A stretch of DNA of 64,000 nucleotides from Planctomycetota bacterium (GTDB taxonomy: Bacteria; Planctomycetota; Phycisphaerae; Sedimentisphaerales; Anaerobacaceae). Shown here in pieces: positions 44,903 through 54,469 of this stretch (position 1 is the first letter of the stretch; the number at the start of each line of letters is the position of its first letter). The notes under the pieces were generated by a model. That model had not been told where the DNA came from. It did not search any database and saw only the letters and a list, made by a program, of their open reading frames with translations. A program made the position numbers and the translations under genes. The stretch covers positions 1-64,000 of the forward strand of contig JADFMM010000005.1 in the NCBI GenBank assembly GCA_022563885.1, written 5' to 3'.

Positions 44903-45230
44903 AGACCTTTCTAGGCTTTGTCAGAAAACGCCATCACCGGTCAATAGTCCCCTAAAGGATCGCGCTGTTTCACCGGTTTCGCCGACGTCACCACTGTTCC
45001 CAATGCACATCCTCGGGGTTCCCGGTACCCTCTGTCTCTATACGCCTGTCAGGCCTGAATCCGAGACGATTTCCCAGCGGCCGAGGCGGGTCATCATCTC
45101 ACGTAGGACTGCGAAGGTCAAGAAGTCCATTGCTCGAGGATCAAGGAGAAAGCACTCAGCTATTGGCGCTTGGGGACGTCATTTGCCGGTGCCTAAGCAT
45201 ATGAAAACATATGCGGTACGACAGTTTCAG

Positions 45231-45291
45231 TGACATTATGTGGCAAGAATTCACAGCTCTTGCGAGCTTGTAATACAGAGGGGCTGTGGTC
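45231..45291 (+). repeat. Copy A of a 60-bp dispersed intergenic repeat
   Basis: Starts TGACATTATGTGGCAAGAA; about 80 percent identical by eye, without gaps, to 54287-54347. The surrounding 44903-45657 carries no recognisable gene. Confidence 0.6.
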
Positions 45292-45306
45292 GCTGTAGAG
45301 CCTGGG

Positions 45307-45443
45307 GAATGACGAACATCGATTAACGAATAATGATTTCAGAAGTATTGCAGAATTAGGACGTACGAATGGACGAACGGCCGCCCACCCTTCATCCCTT
45401 CTCACATACTTCGATATTCGATATCGTTCGGTGTTCGACATTC
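45307..45443. repeat. Inverted pair of GAATGxCGAACA-type repeats
   Basis: Left arm 45307-45347 (GAATGACGAACATCGATTAA onward) and right arm 45403-45443 are related inverted copies of the AATATCGAA word family also seen near 41658 and 41877. They enclose 55 bp without a gene. Confidence 0.45.
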
Positions 45444-45657
45444 GAAAGGACCACACTAGGGGCCTGTCGGAGAATTCCGACGTCGGCCCGAGAGCGAGCG
45501 ATTTTTTCACCTGGCAAAGACGACGAAGCAGGCGATGTTGGTTTTATCGTCGATGCAGCCGGGTGCAGCCAGGTGGAAAAAGGGCCGCTCGAAGCCAGAT
45601 CGGGTTTTCCGACAGAGCCGAGCACTAAACCCAAGCATAGGAGACGTTGAACCCGCC

Positions 45658-46098
45658 ATGGAACAAACGCTACAGGAAACCTCCTTACAAATCGTTCGAA
45701 ACATCGGTGCATCCGTGAGCGACGTCTACGAGGCCTGGGCCGACCCTGCCAAAATGAAGCAGTGGATGGGTCCCGGCGACACCCAGTGCGAGAACGTTGA
45801 CATCGATCTCAGGATTGAGGGCAAATACCGTATTCACATGATCTCCAGTGACTGCGATAACCCCATTGCCGTCGGCGAGTACCGCGAGATCGTGCCCGAG
45901 AAAAAGCTGGTCTTCACCTGGTCCTGGGAGGGCAGCGACATGCCGGAGACCCTGGTGACCTTGACTCTAGAGCCGGACGGGGATCAGACTCGCCTGACCC
46001 TGCGTCATGAGGGTTTCCTGGAACGCGCCGTAACCGACAATCACCAGGAAGGCTGGAAGGGTTGTCTCGACGGGTTGGTGGCTTTTTGTCAGCAATGA
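45658..46098 (+). CDS. SRPBCC (AHSA1-like) domain protein
   Basis: 146 residues from ATG 45658. One START-like domain: IVRNIGASVSDVYEAWADP at the N-terminus, MKQWMGPG, VGEYREIVPEKKLVFTWSW and LTLRHEGFLERAVTDNHQEGW at the C-terminus, all typical of the activator-of-Hsp90-ATPase-homologue family. Such proteins bind hydrophobic ligands; no specific ligand can be named. Convergent with the 46126-48882 gene. Confidence 0.88.
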   Translation: MEQTLQETSLQIVRNIGASVSDVYEAWADPAKMKQWMGPGDTQCENVDIDLRIEGKYRIHMISSDCDNPIAVGEYREIVPEKKLVFTWSWEGSDMPETLVTLTLEPDGDQTRLTLRHEGFLERAVTDNHQEGWKGCLDGLVAFCQQ

Positions 46099-46125
46099 TG
46101 CGGTGTGCTAGGGTGCTGCAATTGG

Positions 46126-48882
46126 CTACGGCTCAACTCGCACTAACGCCGGTCCGGCCAGATCGACGATCACATAGCCGATGTTTTGGTTGAGCGTGAC
46201 ATGGCGGAAGTTCAGGTCTTGAGATCCGTGGCGACCGTGAGCCGAGAGAACCTTCTGAATCCTTTGGGGTGCGCGCTCAACGCCGGAAATCAGTACGGAA
46301 TAGGAAGCACTTCGGTCGAGACCACCCCAGCCGTCCAATGTGAACTGCAAGGTGCCCTGGGGATCGACGGAGATGTCCTTCACTGAACAGGGCGCATGGA
46401 TGATCCAGTCTCGTCCCGGGACTTTCTTGATGTCGTACAGTGTCCCTTGACCGAAGAGTTCGGGCAGATGGGATTGGAGGGTGCCGGGGTTGATCGCGGG
46501 GCCGTCTCGCAACTGGCTCCTGAGGAGGAAGAAATCGGGCAGCAGTCCCTGCCTGATCGGGTCGCCGGTGGGGAAGGTCTGCTGGAGGCCGGACGCGGTG
46601 ATGCCCTGGGCCAGATGCAGCCAAGGCCCTCCGGGATCATAGTCGCTGAGCAGATAGAGGGCGGAGGCATAGACCATGCCACACCACTGAACGGGACGAC
46701 CGAACCACGATCCCTCCCAACCGGTGGCGCCGAGGACCGGGATCGTGGCATAGAGTCCGACCTCGCGGGGACCAGGATTCTCCAGGTAGATGAAGGGCAC
46801 CCCGGTCCAGGCCCAGTAACGCGCCTGTTCGAGATATTCCTCCCGATCAGACAGGAGGAAGCCGAGGCAGTAGCATTTGACCAGATGGGCGGAGGCCATG
46901 ATGTCGGGCGTGTGCAGAGGGATCTCCCAGGTCTGGGCCCCTCTGGGGACGCTGTTCTCATAGAGGCGGGTCTGCTGGTCCAGCAGCGCCAGTGCCCTCT
47001 GGATCAATTCGGGATCGGCCGACAGCGTCGCGCCCTCCAAAATGCTGACCAGGTCACGGGCGCCGTGACCATTGGCGTGGTTGGCAAAGTGGGTGACTGA
47101 ATAGTCTGTGTCACCGGGTTGCCCTGGTTGCCCGGGTCGGTAAGTGAGTGTGCCGTCGGGATTGAATTTCGCGAGTCTTGCGATTGCCGTCTGATAGGCG
47201 TTCGAGACGAGTCTCTCTATTTTGCCGAACACCAGTGACGGCGTCGGGGGGCGGACGTGGGACACGGCGCTGGTGAGGTCCCAATGGTCGGGTATCTCCG
47301 ATAGGGCCAGGTCGCGAGTTTCCTCAAGGCGTCGAACCATTTGGTTTTGATCCGGCGAGAGAGACGTGGACAGCCACGCCATGAACATGGCCGCGTCGGC
47401 CGCCTTGCTCAGTCTAAAACGTCCCTGCCACAGGGCATGCCTGAAGAGGCCGCCTTCCCGTATGCCGGAGTCGAGCCAGCCGTGACTGAGAAGCGTGACG
47501 GCCCCCGCGAATCCACCGCTCACCTCCGGAACATCGGGAATATCGCGAAGACGCACGTATTGCTCGATTGCGGGGACTACGGATCGGCCCGCTCCCCCTA
47601 TGATTGTCACGGTGGTGCTTATACTCTGGCCTGCGCGCAAAGACCGCGATCGATAGGCTACCAAATCATTCTCAAGCCGGTGTTGGCCGACCGCCGGCCC
47701 GGTGATGGCCATCAGGTGGGCATCGGCAGGGGTGGTTCGATCGGGTGAATCGAAGGTGGCGCAGGCCCAGGGAGCCGGTTCCCATATCAACCCCAGGAAG
47801 TGATCATCGTGGACGATCGCCATCAATGGTATCGTGACCTTCAGTGGATCGGGGACGCGACGAAGATGATCGGCCGTCGTGATATCGGCCTGACTGCTGC
47901 TGGGCTCATTGGCCAGGTATTCCAAGCCCGCGAAAATGGCCTGGTCCTTTTTCGCACCGTAGGTGCCCAGGCCGGGATACAGGGTTATCCAGGGCAATAG
48001 GATCACCTCACGGTCCTGATCGACCGAGACTCGCATGTCCACGGTCAGGGTGCCCTCCAGACGGCCGGCACGAATGCGACGCGTCACCTGCCAGGTGCCG
48101 CCATGACTGTCCGACATCTTGACTTCGACGGTGACGTCGTTGGGCCCGGATGCCCGCAGCGTCGCGGGAGCGTTGCCCAGGTTTAGCCATTCGGTTTGAT
48201 CGTCGAGGACGAGGCCGATCAACTCGGATTGATAGCCTGCCGCCAGGCCTGTGTTGCCGATCAGAAGCTCGAAATTGCCGAGGCGGGAACCGTAGTGCTT
48301 GAAGGTTAGCTCTCCCGAGGAGACCTCCATGGCGCGGCGTCTCATGGGCTGCGCCGGGACGGGGGGCTCGAAGGGAGGGGCAGGGATCTTGGGCAGGCTG
48401 GTCACCGTGATGCCTTGAACGGTGATCTGTCCGGTACTGGCGGCGGGATCCAAACGAAAGCGTGTGCCTGGCCCCAGGGACTGCCGTATGATCAGGTCGT
48501 AGTCGTGCCACTGATCGTCATTCTGAACGACAAATCGAAGCGAATCGCCCGCTTTAAAGGTGGACCCGTAGAAGAGTTCGCCGGCTGCGTTGGCATTGGA
48601 CTTCATGCGAACCAGGACCCGAGTCAGGCGATCCCGCGCCAGGCTGATGGCAGGGCCCTCGATCCAGGGGTCGTTCCCCGTCGACCGGAAGGTGATCCCC
48701 TCCCGCGTCTGGACCAGGGCATCCACATGATGGTTTCCCTTCCATCCATTTAGGCCGGTCCGGAAATCCCAAGTCTGTTCGGTGGCGGAGTGTACGCTCT
48801 GAACGGATGGGCAGGTCAGCAATAAGACTATGCCGTATCGAAACAGGCGACCGCTCTGGGCCGCATTGCATTGAATGCCCAT
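46126..48882 (-). CDS. Large exported protein, probably carbohydrate-active, unknown family
   Basis: 918 residues. N-terminal signal-like stretch (LFRYGIVLLLTCPSVQSVHS). Residues about 38-165 form a beta-rich carbohydrate-binding-like domain (WDFRTGLNGWKGNHH, FRLDPAASTGQITVQGI). The middle (about 180-430) looks like a beta-sandwich with GNFELLIGNTGLAAGYQSE. The C-terminal half (about 460-850) is helical with aromatic-rich motifs HFANHANGHGARDLVS, RYWAWTGVPFIYLENPGP and GWEGSWFGRPVQWCGMVYA, as in alpha/alpha-barrel glycosidases or lyases. No family is assigned. It follows transaldolase after 23 bp, so the two share a transcript. Confidence 0.65.
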   Translation of the reverse strand: MGIQCNAAQSGRLFRYGIVLLLTCPSVQSVHSATEQTWDFRTGLNGWKGNHHVDALVQTREGITFRSTGNDPWIEGPAISLARDRLTRVLVRMKSNANAAGELFYGSTFKAGDSLRFVVQNDDQWHDYDLIIRQSLGPGTRFRLDPAASTGQITVQGITVTSLPKIPAPPFEPPVPAQPMRRRAMEVSSGELTFKHYGSRLGNFELLIGNTGLAAGYQSELIGLVLDDQTEWLNLGNAPATLRASGPNDVTVEVKMSDSHGGTWQVTRRIRAGRLEGTLTVDMRVSVDQDREVILLPWITLYPGLGTYGAKKDQAIFAGLEYLANEPSSSQADITTADHLRRVPDPLKVTIPLMAIVHDDHFLGLIWEPAPWACATFDSPDRTTPADAHLMAITGPAVGQHRLENDLVAYRSRSLRAGQSISTTVTIIGGAGRSVVPAIEQYVRLRDIPDVPEVSGGFAGAVTLLSHGWLDSGIREGGLFRHALWQGRFRLSKAADAAMFMAWLSTSLSPDQNQMVRRLEETRDLALSEIPDHWDLTSAVSHVRPPTPSLVFGKIERLVSNAYQTAIARLAKFNPDGTLTYRPGQPGQPGDTDYSVTHFANHANGHGARDLVSILEGATLSADPELIQRALALLDQQTRLYENSVPRGAQTWEIPLHTPDIMASAHLVKCYCLGFLLSDREEYLEQARYWAWTGVPFIYLENPGPREVGLYATIPVLGATGWEGSWFGRPVQWCGMVYASALYLLSDYDPGGPWLHLAQGITASGLQQTFPTGDPIRQGLLPDFFLLRSQLRDGPAINPGTLQSHLPELFGQGTLYDIKKVPGRDWIIHAPCSVKDISVDPQGTLQFTLDGWGGLDRSASYSVLISGVERAPQRIQKVLSAHGRHGSQDLNFRHVTLNQNIGYVIVDLAGPALVRVEP

Positions 48883-48905
48883 GTGATCACCCCAGTTGCC
48901 GATCC

Positions 48906-49850
48906 CTACGCCGAAGCAGATTGGGTATCGAACACCTTCGAGTCTTCGACAAAACGGATCATGCCCTCATCGGTTAAGGCGTGATCGGCAACCTTTGCCA
49001 GGATGGGCGCCGGAACGGTAAGAATATCGGCGCCCGCCAGCAGGCATTCAGTAACCTGTGCGGCATTGCGGAAGCTGGCGGCCAGAATCTCCGTATGAAT
49101 ATCATAGTTGGTAAAGACCACTGCAATTTCGTTGATCAGGCGAGAGCCCGTGTCCTTGCGGGCGCCGCCGCTGGCAACATACTCCGTGTTGAGGACCCGC
49201 TGATCCTCTGGGGCCGTTGGCTGCTCTTCGACCCAGTAGAGAGAATTGCCGACTGTCCTGTCGGCACTGTCATTCTTGCGGGCGTAGTCGGCCATGCGAC
49301 CCAGGAAGGGACTGACATAGGTGGCACCGGCGTTCGCAGCCCAAAGCGCCTGGGTGGAGTTGAAAATCAGCGTGCAATTCGTCTTGATGTTCCGTTCCCA
49401 CAGGGCACGAATCACCTTCAAACCCGTATAGGGATCCAGATTGGGGTCCAGGGCTTGGTAGCCGCCAATGGGCACCTTGATAATGACGTTTTCCGCCCAG
49501 GATCCCAAATGCTCGGCCTGTTCGATCATCTTGTCCTGAGATACTTCCGTGAGTTCCAAGCTTACGGGATTTGGATGGAGCAGTTCGCATATCCGCTTGG
49601 AAATCGTTTCGACATCGTCCCAATTGGCGGCCCCCGCCCGCTTCATGAGCGTCGGGTTGGTGGTGACCCCGTTGATAATGCCCGCTCTGTAGAGCGGTTC
49701 GATTTCTTCATAGGCGGCCGTATCGGCAAAAATTCGAGGTGCACGCGGGGCGGGATGGGCCAGAGGTTTGCCCTCCGGCGTGATGTTGATCTCGGCCATC
49801 CGGATGCGGCGACTGTGGGCATTGGCCTTGGTTTGCTGAATTTCAAACAT
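48906..49850 (-). CDS. tal: Transaldolase
   Basis: 314 residues from ATG 49850 behind GGGAG. Transaldolase moves a dihydroxyacetone unit between sugar phosphates in the pentose phosphate pathway. Motifs: IFADTAAYEEIEPLYRAGI, GVTTNPTLMKRAG, VSLELT, the Schiff-base Lys in ENVIIKVPI, TLIFNSTQALWAANAGATYVSPFLGR and AASFRNAAQV. It is near the small FSA/TalC group but carries an extra 60-residue segment (about 190-250). Linked to the exported enzyme gene downstream. Confidence 0.9.
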   Translation of the reverse strand: MFEIQQTKANAHSRRIRMAEINITPEGKPLAHPAPRAPRIFADTAAYEEIEPLYRAGIINGVTTNPTLMKRAGAANWDDVETISKRICELLHPNPVSLELTEVSQDKMIEQAEHLGSWAENVIIKVPIGGYQALDPNLDPYTGLKVIRALWERNIKTNCTLIFNSTQALWAANAGATYVSPFLGRMADYARKNDSADRTVGNSLYWVEEQPTAPEDQRVLNTEYVASGGARKDTGSRLINEIAVVFTNYDIHTEILAASFRNAAQVTECLLAGADILTVPAPILAKVADHALTDEGMIRFVEDSKVFDTQSASA

Positions 49851-50215
49851 CTGCAGATCTCCCTATCTGAGGGACCGACGAGCAACAGCCTGCGCCACTT
49901 GAGGACCAGATCATTGCCCGCGCATCCCAATAAAGGATCGGCCAGAAATAAGTTGGACAATGTGGGGTGCAATTGGGCATTCAAAAGTCCAAGTTATTTC
50001 TTGCCGGTCCCTAACACTTGTTCCGAGGATTCAACTCATGGATAGAGTACGTTCAATTCGCAAGAATCGATACTGGGAACTTTACCGGGATGCGGGGACA
50101 CTGTCTAGTCTTAGGCATCAAGGCGATCGCACGTACGTGCCGGATTCGTGTACTTTTCGCCAAGAGCGCCGCTGATCTGGGATTCCCACCGTTGAAGTAA
50201 TTCAGTAAACAGTAA
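49851..50215. other. Intergenic stretch with CAGTAATCAGTAGTC repeat at its left end
   Basis: No supported gene. At the left end (50201-50225) the words CAGTAAACAGTAATCAGTAG run into the 3' end of the sulfatase on the minus strand and supply its stop TGA. Confidence 0.5.
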
Positions 50216-52039
50216 TCAGTAGTCGGTCGCCGCCGGGGAGGTTCTCGAGATCGGGACGCCGGCCCCGGATACGTAGTCGACCACGCTTGGTCCGTTGGAA
50301 TTCTCGTCGACTTTCTGGAGGAAGGTGTAAAAGGCGCCGCTAAGAACTTTCCCCGCCTTGTCGAGGAAATGTCCTTCCAACGCCACCCGATTGCCTTTCG
50401 TTAGCTGAATATCGAAGGTGACATAGGTGTCTTCGGGGGCGGTGGGCACAGTGGTCGCCTTTCCGTCGAGAAGGAGGCAGGCTTGGGCGACCGGGCGGGA
50501 TTCGACCCTCCTCAAGCTGCCGTTCAGGGGGACGTTCGCCTCCGGGTGGAACATATACATCGAAACGCGGTAGTTGCCACCGGTCTCGACCTGGAGATTC
50601 CAGTGACCCGGTGTGTCCTGTTTCGCGAGATTTCCCCAGTTATCCGCATAGGATCCCGTCCAGTTGCAGGAGGACAACCACGTGATCGCCTCATGGGGCG
50701 TGCCGACGCTCACAAAATTCGTCTGCTCCATGATGGGCCGGGTCCCGGCGACCCACTGCTCGTAAAAACGGCGCATCGTGCGAACGACGCCGGGATGCCG
50801 GTCGTAGAGATCGATCTTCTGTCCCGGATCGGTGGAGACATCATGGAGTTCCTTGCCATCGACGAGTCGCCATTTCTTCCAGAGCACGGCTCCGGCCCAT
50901 GGCTTGAACGTTGCCCGGTACTGGATCACCACCTTGCGATCGTCGAGCGCGTTTTCGTCGCCCTCGAGGAGGGGGCGCAGGCTGTGACCATCGAACGCAG
51001 TGCCGCCTGTGCCCCGCGTCAACCCGCAAAGATCGATCAGGGAAGGAAGCAGATCGGTGCTGTGGGTGAGCGCGTCGATGTCGCGTCCCTCGTCATAGCC
51101 GCCGGCGGGCCAGCGGAGGAAAAACGGCACGCGATGGCCACCATCGTATTGGGAGGTTTTATGCCCCCGCATTCCGGCATTGAAGACGGTGTGGCCTCTC
51201 ACCGTCCCGTTGTCGCTCATGAAAATGAGGATGGTGTTTTCCCTTAATCCCTTCTTCTCCAGAAAGGCATCCAGCCTGGCGACGTTCTCGTCGATGTTGG
51301 CGATCATGCCGAAGAAGTTGGGAATGACCCCTCCCTGGTCCCGGTAGGGCTTCGCGTACTTCTGGGGAACCACGAAGGGCGAGTGAGCCGCCGTGGTGGG
51401 GAGGTAGACAAAGAAGGGCTTCTCCTGTTTCTCGATCCATGCCATCGCCTCCCGGAAGAAGACATCGGTGTTGTAACCCTCGAAACGCTTCAGCTCGTTG
51501 TTGTGCCAATAGTGGTCATCAAAGGCGTCGTTCTCCCAGTGCTCCGCGAGTGAACCGATCCCCCAGGCCTTATTGTGAAGCGATACTTCAAAGCCACGGT
51601 CATGGGGCCGAAAGGGATAGTTGTCACCCAGATGCCACTTCCCGAAATGCCCGGTGGCATAGCCGTTTTCCCTGAAGAACTGTGGCATCATCGGCAACTC
51701 GCGCCTGGGCAGGGAGCGGCCCTCACAAACCGCGGTGGCGCCGTTGCGAAAAGCATCGATCCCCGTCATCAACTCGCCTCGGGTGGGCGTGCACATCGGA
51801 GCGACGTGGAAGTCGGTGAAGCGAATGCTCTCGTCGCGCAGTGCATCGAGCTTGGGCGTTTTCAAGACTGGGTTGCCGTGGGCTGAAAGGTCCCCGTAGC
51901 CCTGATCATCGGTGAGGATGAAGATGACGTTCGGCTTTGCGAAGCCGAATGCGGGCGGGACGAGGGCAAGGGCGAAGGCGAGGCAGAAGAGGCTCGGGCA
52001 GAGCCGCGGAGCCGCAGAGACTATTGTGAGTTTTTTCAT
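50216..52039 (-). CDS. Exported sulfatase with C-terminal beta domain
   Basis: 607 residues from ATG 52039, GAGGA eight bases upstream. Signal peptide about 1-33 (ending PPAFGFA). Formylglycine-dependent type I sulfatase: FILTDDQGYGDLSAHG with metal Asp pair, the maturation motif C83-TPTR (CTPTRGELMTG), GHFGKWHLGD and MSDNGTVRGH. Residues about 470-600 form a beta-rich domain (NWTGSYADNWGN, YRVSMYMFHPEANVPLNG) often fused to such arylsulfatases. The cleaved substrate is not predictable. Requires a formylglycine-generating enzyme encoded elsewhere. Confidence 0.92.
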   Translation of the reverse strand: MKKLTIVSAAPRLCPSLFCLAFALALVPPAFGFAKPNVIFILTDDQGYGDLSAHGNPVLKTPKLDALRDESIRFTDFHVAPMCTPTRGELMTGIDAFRNGATAVCEGRSLPRRELPMMPQFFRENGYATGHFGKWHLGDNYPFRPHDRGFEVSLHNKAWGIGSLAEHWENDAFDDHYWHNNELKRFEGYNTDVFFREAMAWIEKQEKPFFVYLPTTAAHSPFVVPQKYAKPYRDQGGVIPNFFGMIANIDENVARLDAFLEKKGLRENTILIFMSDNGTVRGHTVFNAGMRGHKTSQYDGGHRVPFFLRWPAGGYDEGRDIDALTHSTDLLPSLIDLCGLTRGTGGTAFDGHSLRPLLEGDENALDDRKVVIQYRATFKPWAGAVLWKKWRLVDGKELHDVSTDPGQKIDLYDRHPGVVRTMRRFYEQWVAGTRPIMEQTNFVSVGTPHEAITWLSSCNWTGSYADNWGNLAKQDTPGHWNLQVETGGNYRVSMYMFHPEANVPLNGSLRRVESRPVAQACLLLDGKATTVPTAPEDTYVTFDIQLTKGNRVALEGHFLDKAGKVLSGAFYTFLQKVDENSNGPSVVDYVSGAGVPISRTSPAATDY

Positions 52040-52077
52040 TCTTCTGTCCTCATTATCTGCGTCAAGGGTCGGACTCA

Positions 52078-52106
52078 CATATACAAGCGCTCACAGGAGC
52101 GATCAA
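52078..52106 (-). promoter_or_regulatory. Possible promoter of the 50-52 kb sulfatase
   Basis: Minus strand: TTGATC (52101-52106), 17-bp spacer, TATATG (52078-52083). Confidence 0.4.
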
Positions 52107-52147
52107 GATGGTTTTTTGGCCTGCTTCAGTTCACGGTCACAATGTCC

Positions 52148-52256
52148 ATCGTCGTGGTCGTGGTCGTTGTCGTAATCGTAATCGAAACGGCGAATTGGCT
52201 CTACAAGTTAATCGATTACGACAACGACAACCGCTGCGCTGACAACGACAACGAAG
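52148..52256. repeat. GTCGTG/GACAAC low-complexity inverted repeat
   Basis: Left part is hexamer-like runs of GTCGTG, GTCGTT and GTAATC; right part holds CGATTACGACAAC, an exact complement of GTTGTCGTAATCG in the left part. The region lies between the sulfatase promoter and the GH gene promoter and shows no gene. Confidence 0.7.
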
Positions 52257-52332
52257 GGAGTAGGCAGACTGGTACCCATGCCAGTTTGGTTTTGAACCAG
52301 GCCGGTTTCTTGATTTTTTGCCCCAATATGAA

Positions 52333-52361
52333 TTCCGAAAGGGTACAAGAGTGCCTATAAT
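52333..52361 (+). promoter_or_regulatory. Possible promoter of the GH71/99-like gene
   Basis: TATAAT (52356-52361) with a weak TTCCGA (52333-52338) at 17 bp; the same TTCCG/TATAAT pairing is seen before der. Confidence 0.4.
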
Positions 52362-52420
52362 CGCAAGGCGTTCTCTCGTATGGACCCATTCTTGTAGAGG
52401 ATATTGGCCCAGTTTGCCAT

Positions 52421-54253
52421 ATGAAGATCCTACTGCCACTTTCTCTCGGATGGCTGCTGACCACGATGGCGTTGGCACAGAGTCATTCTCCGCCGGCACT
52501 CTCTGGAACCGACGCCCTGGGCAGGCCAATGCCTCATCCCTCCGAAGTGCGTGCTCACCAGAATGATCGATACGTGGGTGTCTTCTACTTCCTCTGGCTC
52601 AACCTCAACCGTGTTTATGACAATTCCGAAATCCTCCGCGCGCATCCCGACGCCCGGCAGACCAACGCATCGCCACCCTGGGGTCCGATCAATGCCTTTC
52701 ACTTTTGGGGCGAGCCGCTGTTCGGTTATTACCGCAGTGACGATCCCTGGGTCTTACGACGTCACGCGGCCCTGCTCTCCGACGCCGGCGTCGACTTCCT
52801 CGTTTTCGATACTACGAACGCTTTGATTTATGAAAATGTCGTGACGAAACTCTGTGAGGTGTTCGAGGAGCAGCGTCTGCTGGGTGAGCACGTGCCTAAG
52901 ATTGCCTTCATGGTCAACACCCGCGCGGGTAAGACCGCACAGAAGATCTATGAGTGGCTCTACCAACCAGGACGCTATCCGGAGCTGTGGTTCCACTGGC
53001 AGGGCAAACCTCTCTTGCTCTGCGATCCCGAGAAAGCCTCCGCAAATATCGCGGACTTCTTCACCTTGCGCAAGGCCCACTGGCCCTTTGAACTGGTCAA
53101 TACGCAAAACGCCTGGCATTGGGAGGCGACCTATCCGCAGGTCTACTCCTATGACGGCGACCCGTCTCGGCCCGAACAAGTCAATGTCTCCGTGGGCCAG
53201 AACCTGCATCAGGAAGATGGTCGGGTCGAGATGATGAGCACGGGCAGGGCGCGGGGGCGGAGTTTTCACGGGGGCCGGGTAGACGATCGGCCCTCGGCTT
53301 TCCTATCTGGATTCAACTTCGAGGAGCAATGGCAACGGGCCTTTGAACTGGACCCGGAAGTGGTCTTCATTACCGGTTGGAATGAATGGATCGCCATGCA
53401 GCTCAACAAGAAGCAGGGACCGGCCGTCTTCTGCGACCAGTTCGATCTCGAGTTCAGCCGTGATGTGGAGATGATGAAGGGCGGCTACGGCGACAACTAC
53501 TACATGCAGATGGCGGCGAATATCCGGCGTTTCAAGGGAATGAAATCGCCTGCACTGGCACCGCAAGGCAAAAGGATCGAGATTTCGCGTTCCTTCGCCC
53601 AGTGGCAGGAGGTGTCGCCCGCCTACGGTGATCATGCCCTGGACACGTTGGCTCGTGATTTTCCCGGATGCGGTGACCATCACTACAGGGTCGACTCGGG
53701 TCGAAACGACTTCAAAATATTGAAGGTGACACACGATCAGGACGCAATTTACTTCTACGCACAGACAGATAAGAACATCTCGCCCCACACCGACGAAAAC
53801 TGGATGTGGCTCCTGATCGATATCAAAGGCACCGAGATGCCGGAGTGGGAGGGATTCAATTTCCTCGTGAACCGCCATGTATCCAGCTCAACTGAAACGC
53901 AGGTCGAAGTCTGCACGGGTGACTGGGACTGGAAACCGATTGGCGATATACGGTACCGAGTGGAAGGTCGGCAGATGCACTTGGCCATCCCGAGACGTTT
54001 GATCGGAATTGAAGGAGACAAATTCGCCATTGAGTTCAAGTGGATCGATAACACTCAAAAACCGGGGGACATCTTGGATGTGTATGTCAACGGTGATGCC
54101 GCACCGGGAGGACGGTTCCGCTATCGCTACGACGTTCGGCCGCAACCAAAAAGTTATTCAACCACAGATGACTCTGAGGTCACAGCCCGGCCTTCGGCCG
54201 GAACCCATGATATCTCTTACAGAGGCACAAGGTACGCGGAAACACGCAGATAA
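52421..54253 (+). CDS. Exported glycoside hydrolase, GH71/99-like, with C-terminal binding domain
   Basis: 610 residues. Signal peptide about 1-19 (ending TMALA). The catalytic TIM barrel (about 45-390) has YVGVFYFLWLN, NAFHFWGEPLFGYYRS, AGVDFLVFDTTNA and FITGWNEWIA, the pattern of GH71/GH99-related proteins that cut alpha-mannan or alpha-glucan type chains. The last 210 residues form a beta-sandwich like CBM9 or DOMON (IYFYAQTDKNI, WMWLLIDIKGTEMPEW). A fragment homologous to its last 32 codons is found at 55181-55276. No strong ribosome site precedes ATG 52421. Confidence 0.8.
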   Translation: MKILLPLSLGWLLTTMALAQSHSPPALSGTDALGRPMPHPSEVRAHQNDRYVGVFYFLWLNLNRVYDNSEILRAHPDARQTNASPPWGPINAFHFWGEPLFGYYRSDDPWVLRRHAALLSDAGVDFLVFDTTNALIYENVVTKLCEVFEEQRLLGEHVPKIAFMVNTRAGKTAQKIYEWLYQPGRYPELWFHWQGKPLLLCDPEKASANIADFFTLRKAHWPFELVNTQNAWHWEATYPQVYSYDGDPSRPEQVNVSVGQNLHQEDGRVEMMSTGRARGRSFHGGRVDDRPSAFLSGFNFEEQWQRAFELDPEVVFITGWNEWIAMQLNKKQGPAVFCDQFDLEFSRDVEMMKGGYGDNYYMQMAANIRRFKGMKSPALAPQGKRIEISRSFAQWQEVSPAYGDHALDTLARDFPGCGDHHYRVDSGRNDFKILKVTHDQDAIYFYAQTDKNISPHTDENWMWLLIDIKGTEMPEWEGFNFLVNRHVSSSTETQVEVCTGDWDWKPIGDIRYRVEGRQMHLAIPRRLIGIEGDKFAIEFKWIDNTQKPGDILDVYVNGDAAPGGRFRYRYDVRPQPKSYSTTDDSEVTARPSAGTHDISYRGTRYAETRR

Positions 54254-54286
54254 CTTCTGGTGAAACAACACCTTAGGGCAAGCCCG

Positions 54287-54347
54287 TGACATTATCTGGA
54301 AAGAATTTCAAGTTCTTGCGACCTTGTGACACAGAGAGGCTGTCGAT
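54287..54347 (+). repeat. Copy B of the 60-bp dispersed intergenic repeat
   Basis: Starts TGACATTATCTGGAAAGAA, aligned without gaps to 45231-45291. It lies 33 bp after the GH71/99-like gene. Confidence 0.6.
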
Positions 54348-54469
54348 GTTGCTATCCTCTTTCTCTCTGTCAGTGAAACCGTTATTAGCTCAAGCCGACC
54401 CATTGAAGGGTTTTTGACGCGATATCCGTCGTTAGTGATCAAGCCGGCGGAACGCTCAAACGGCTTGAT

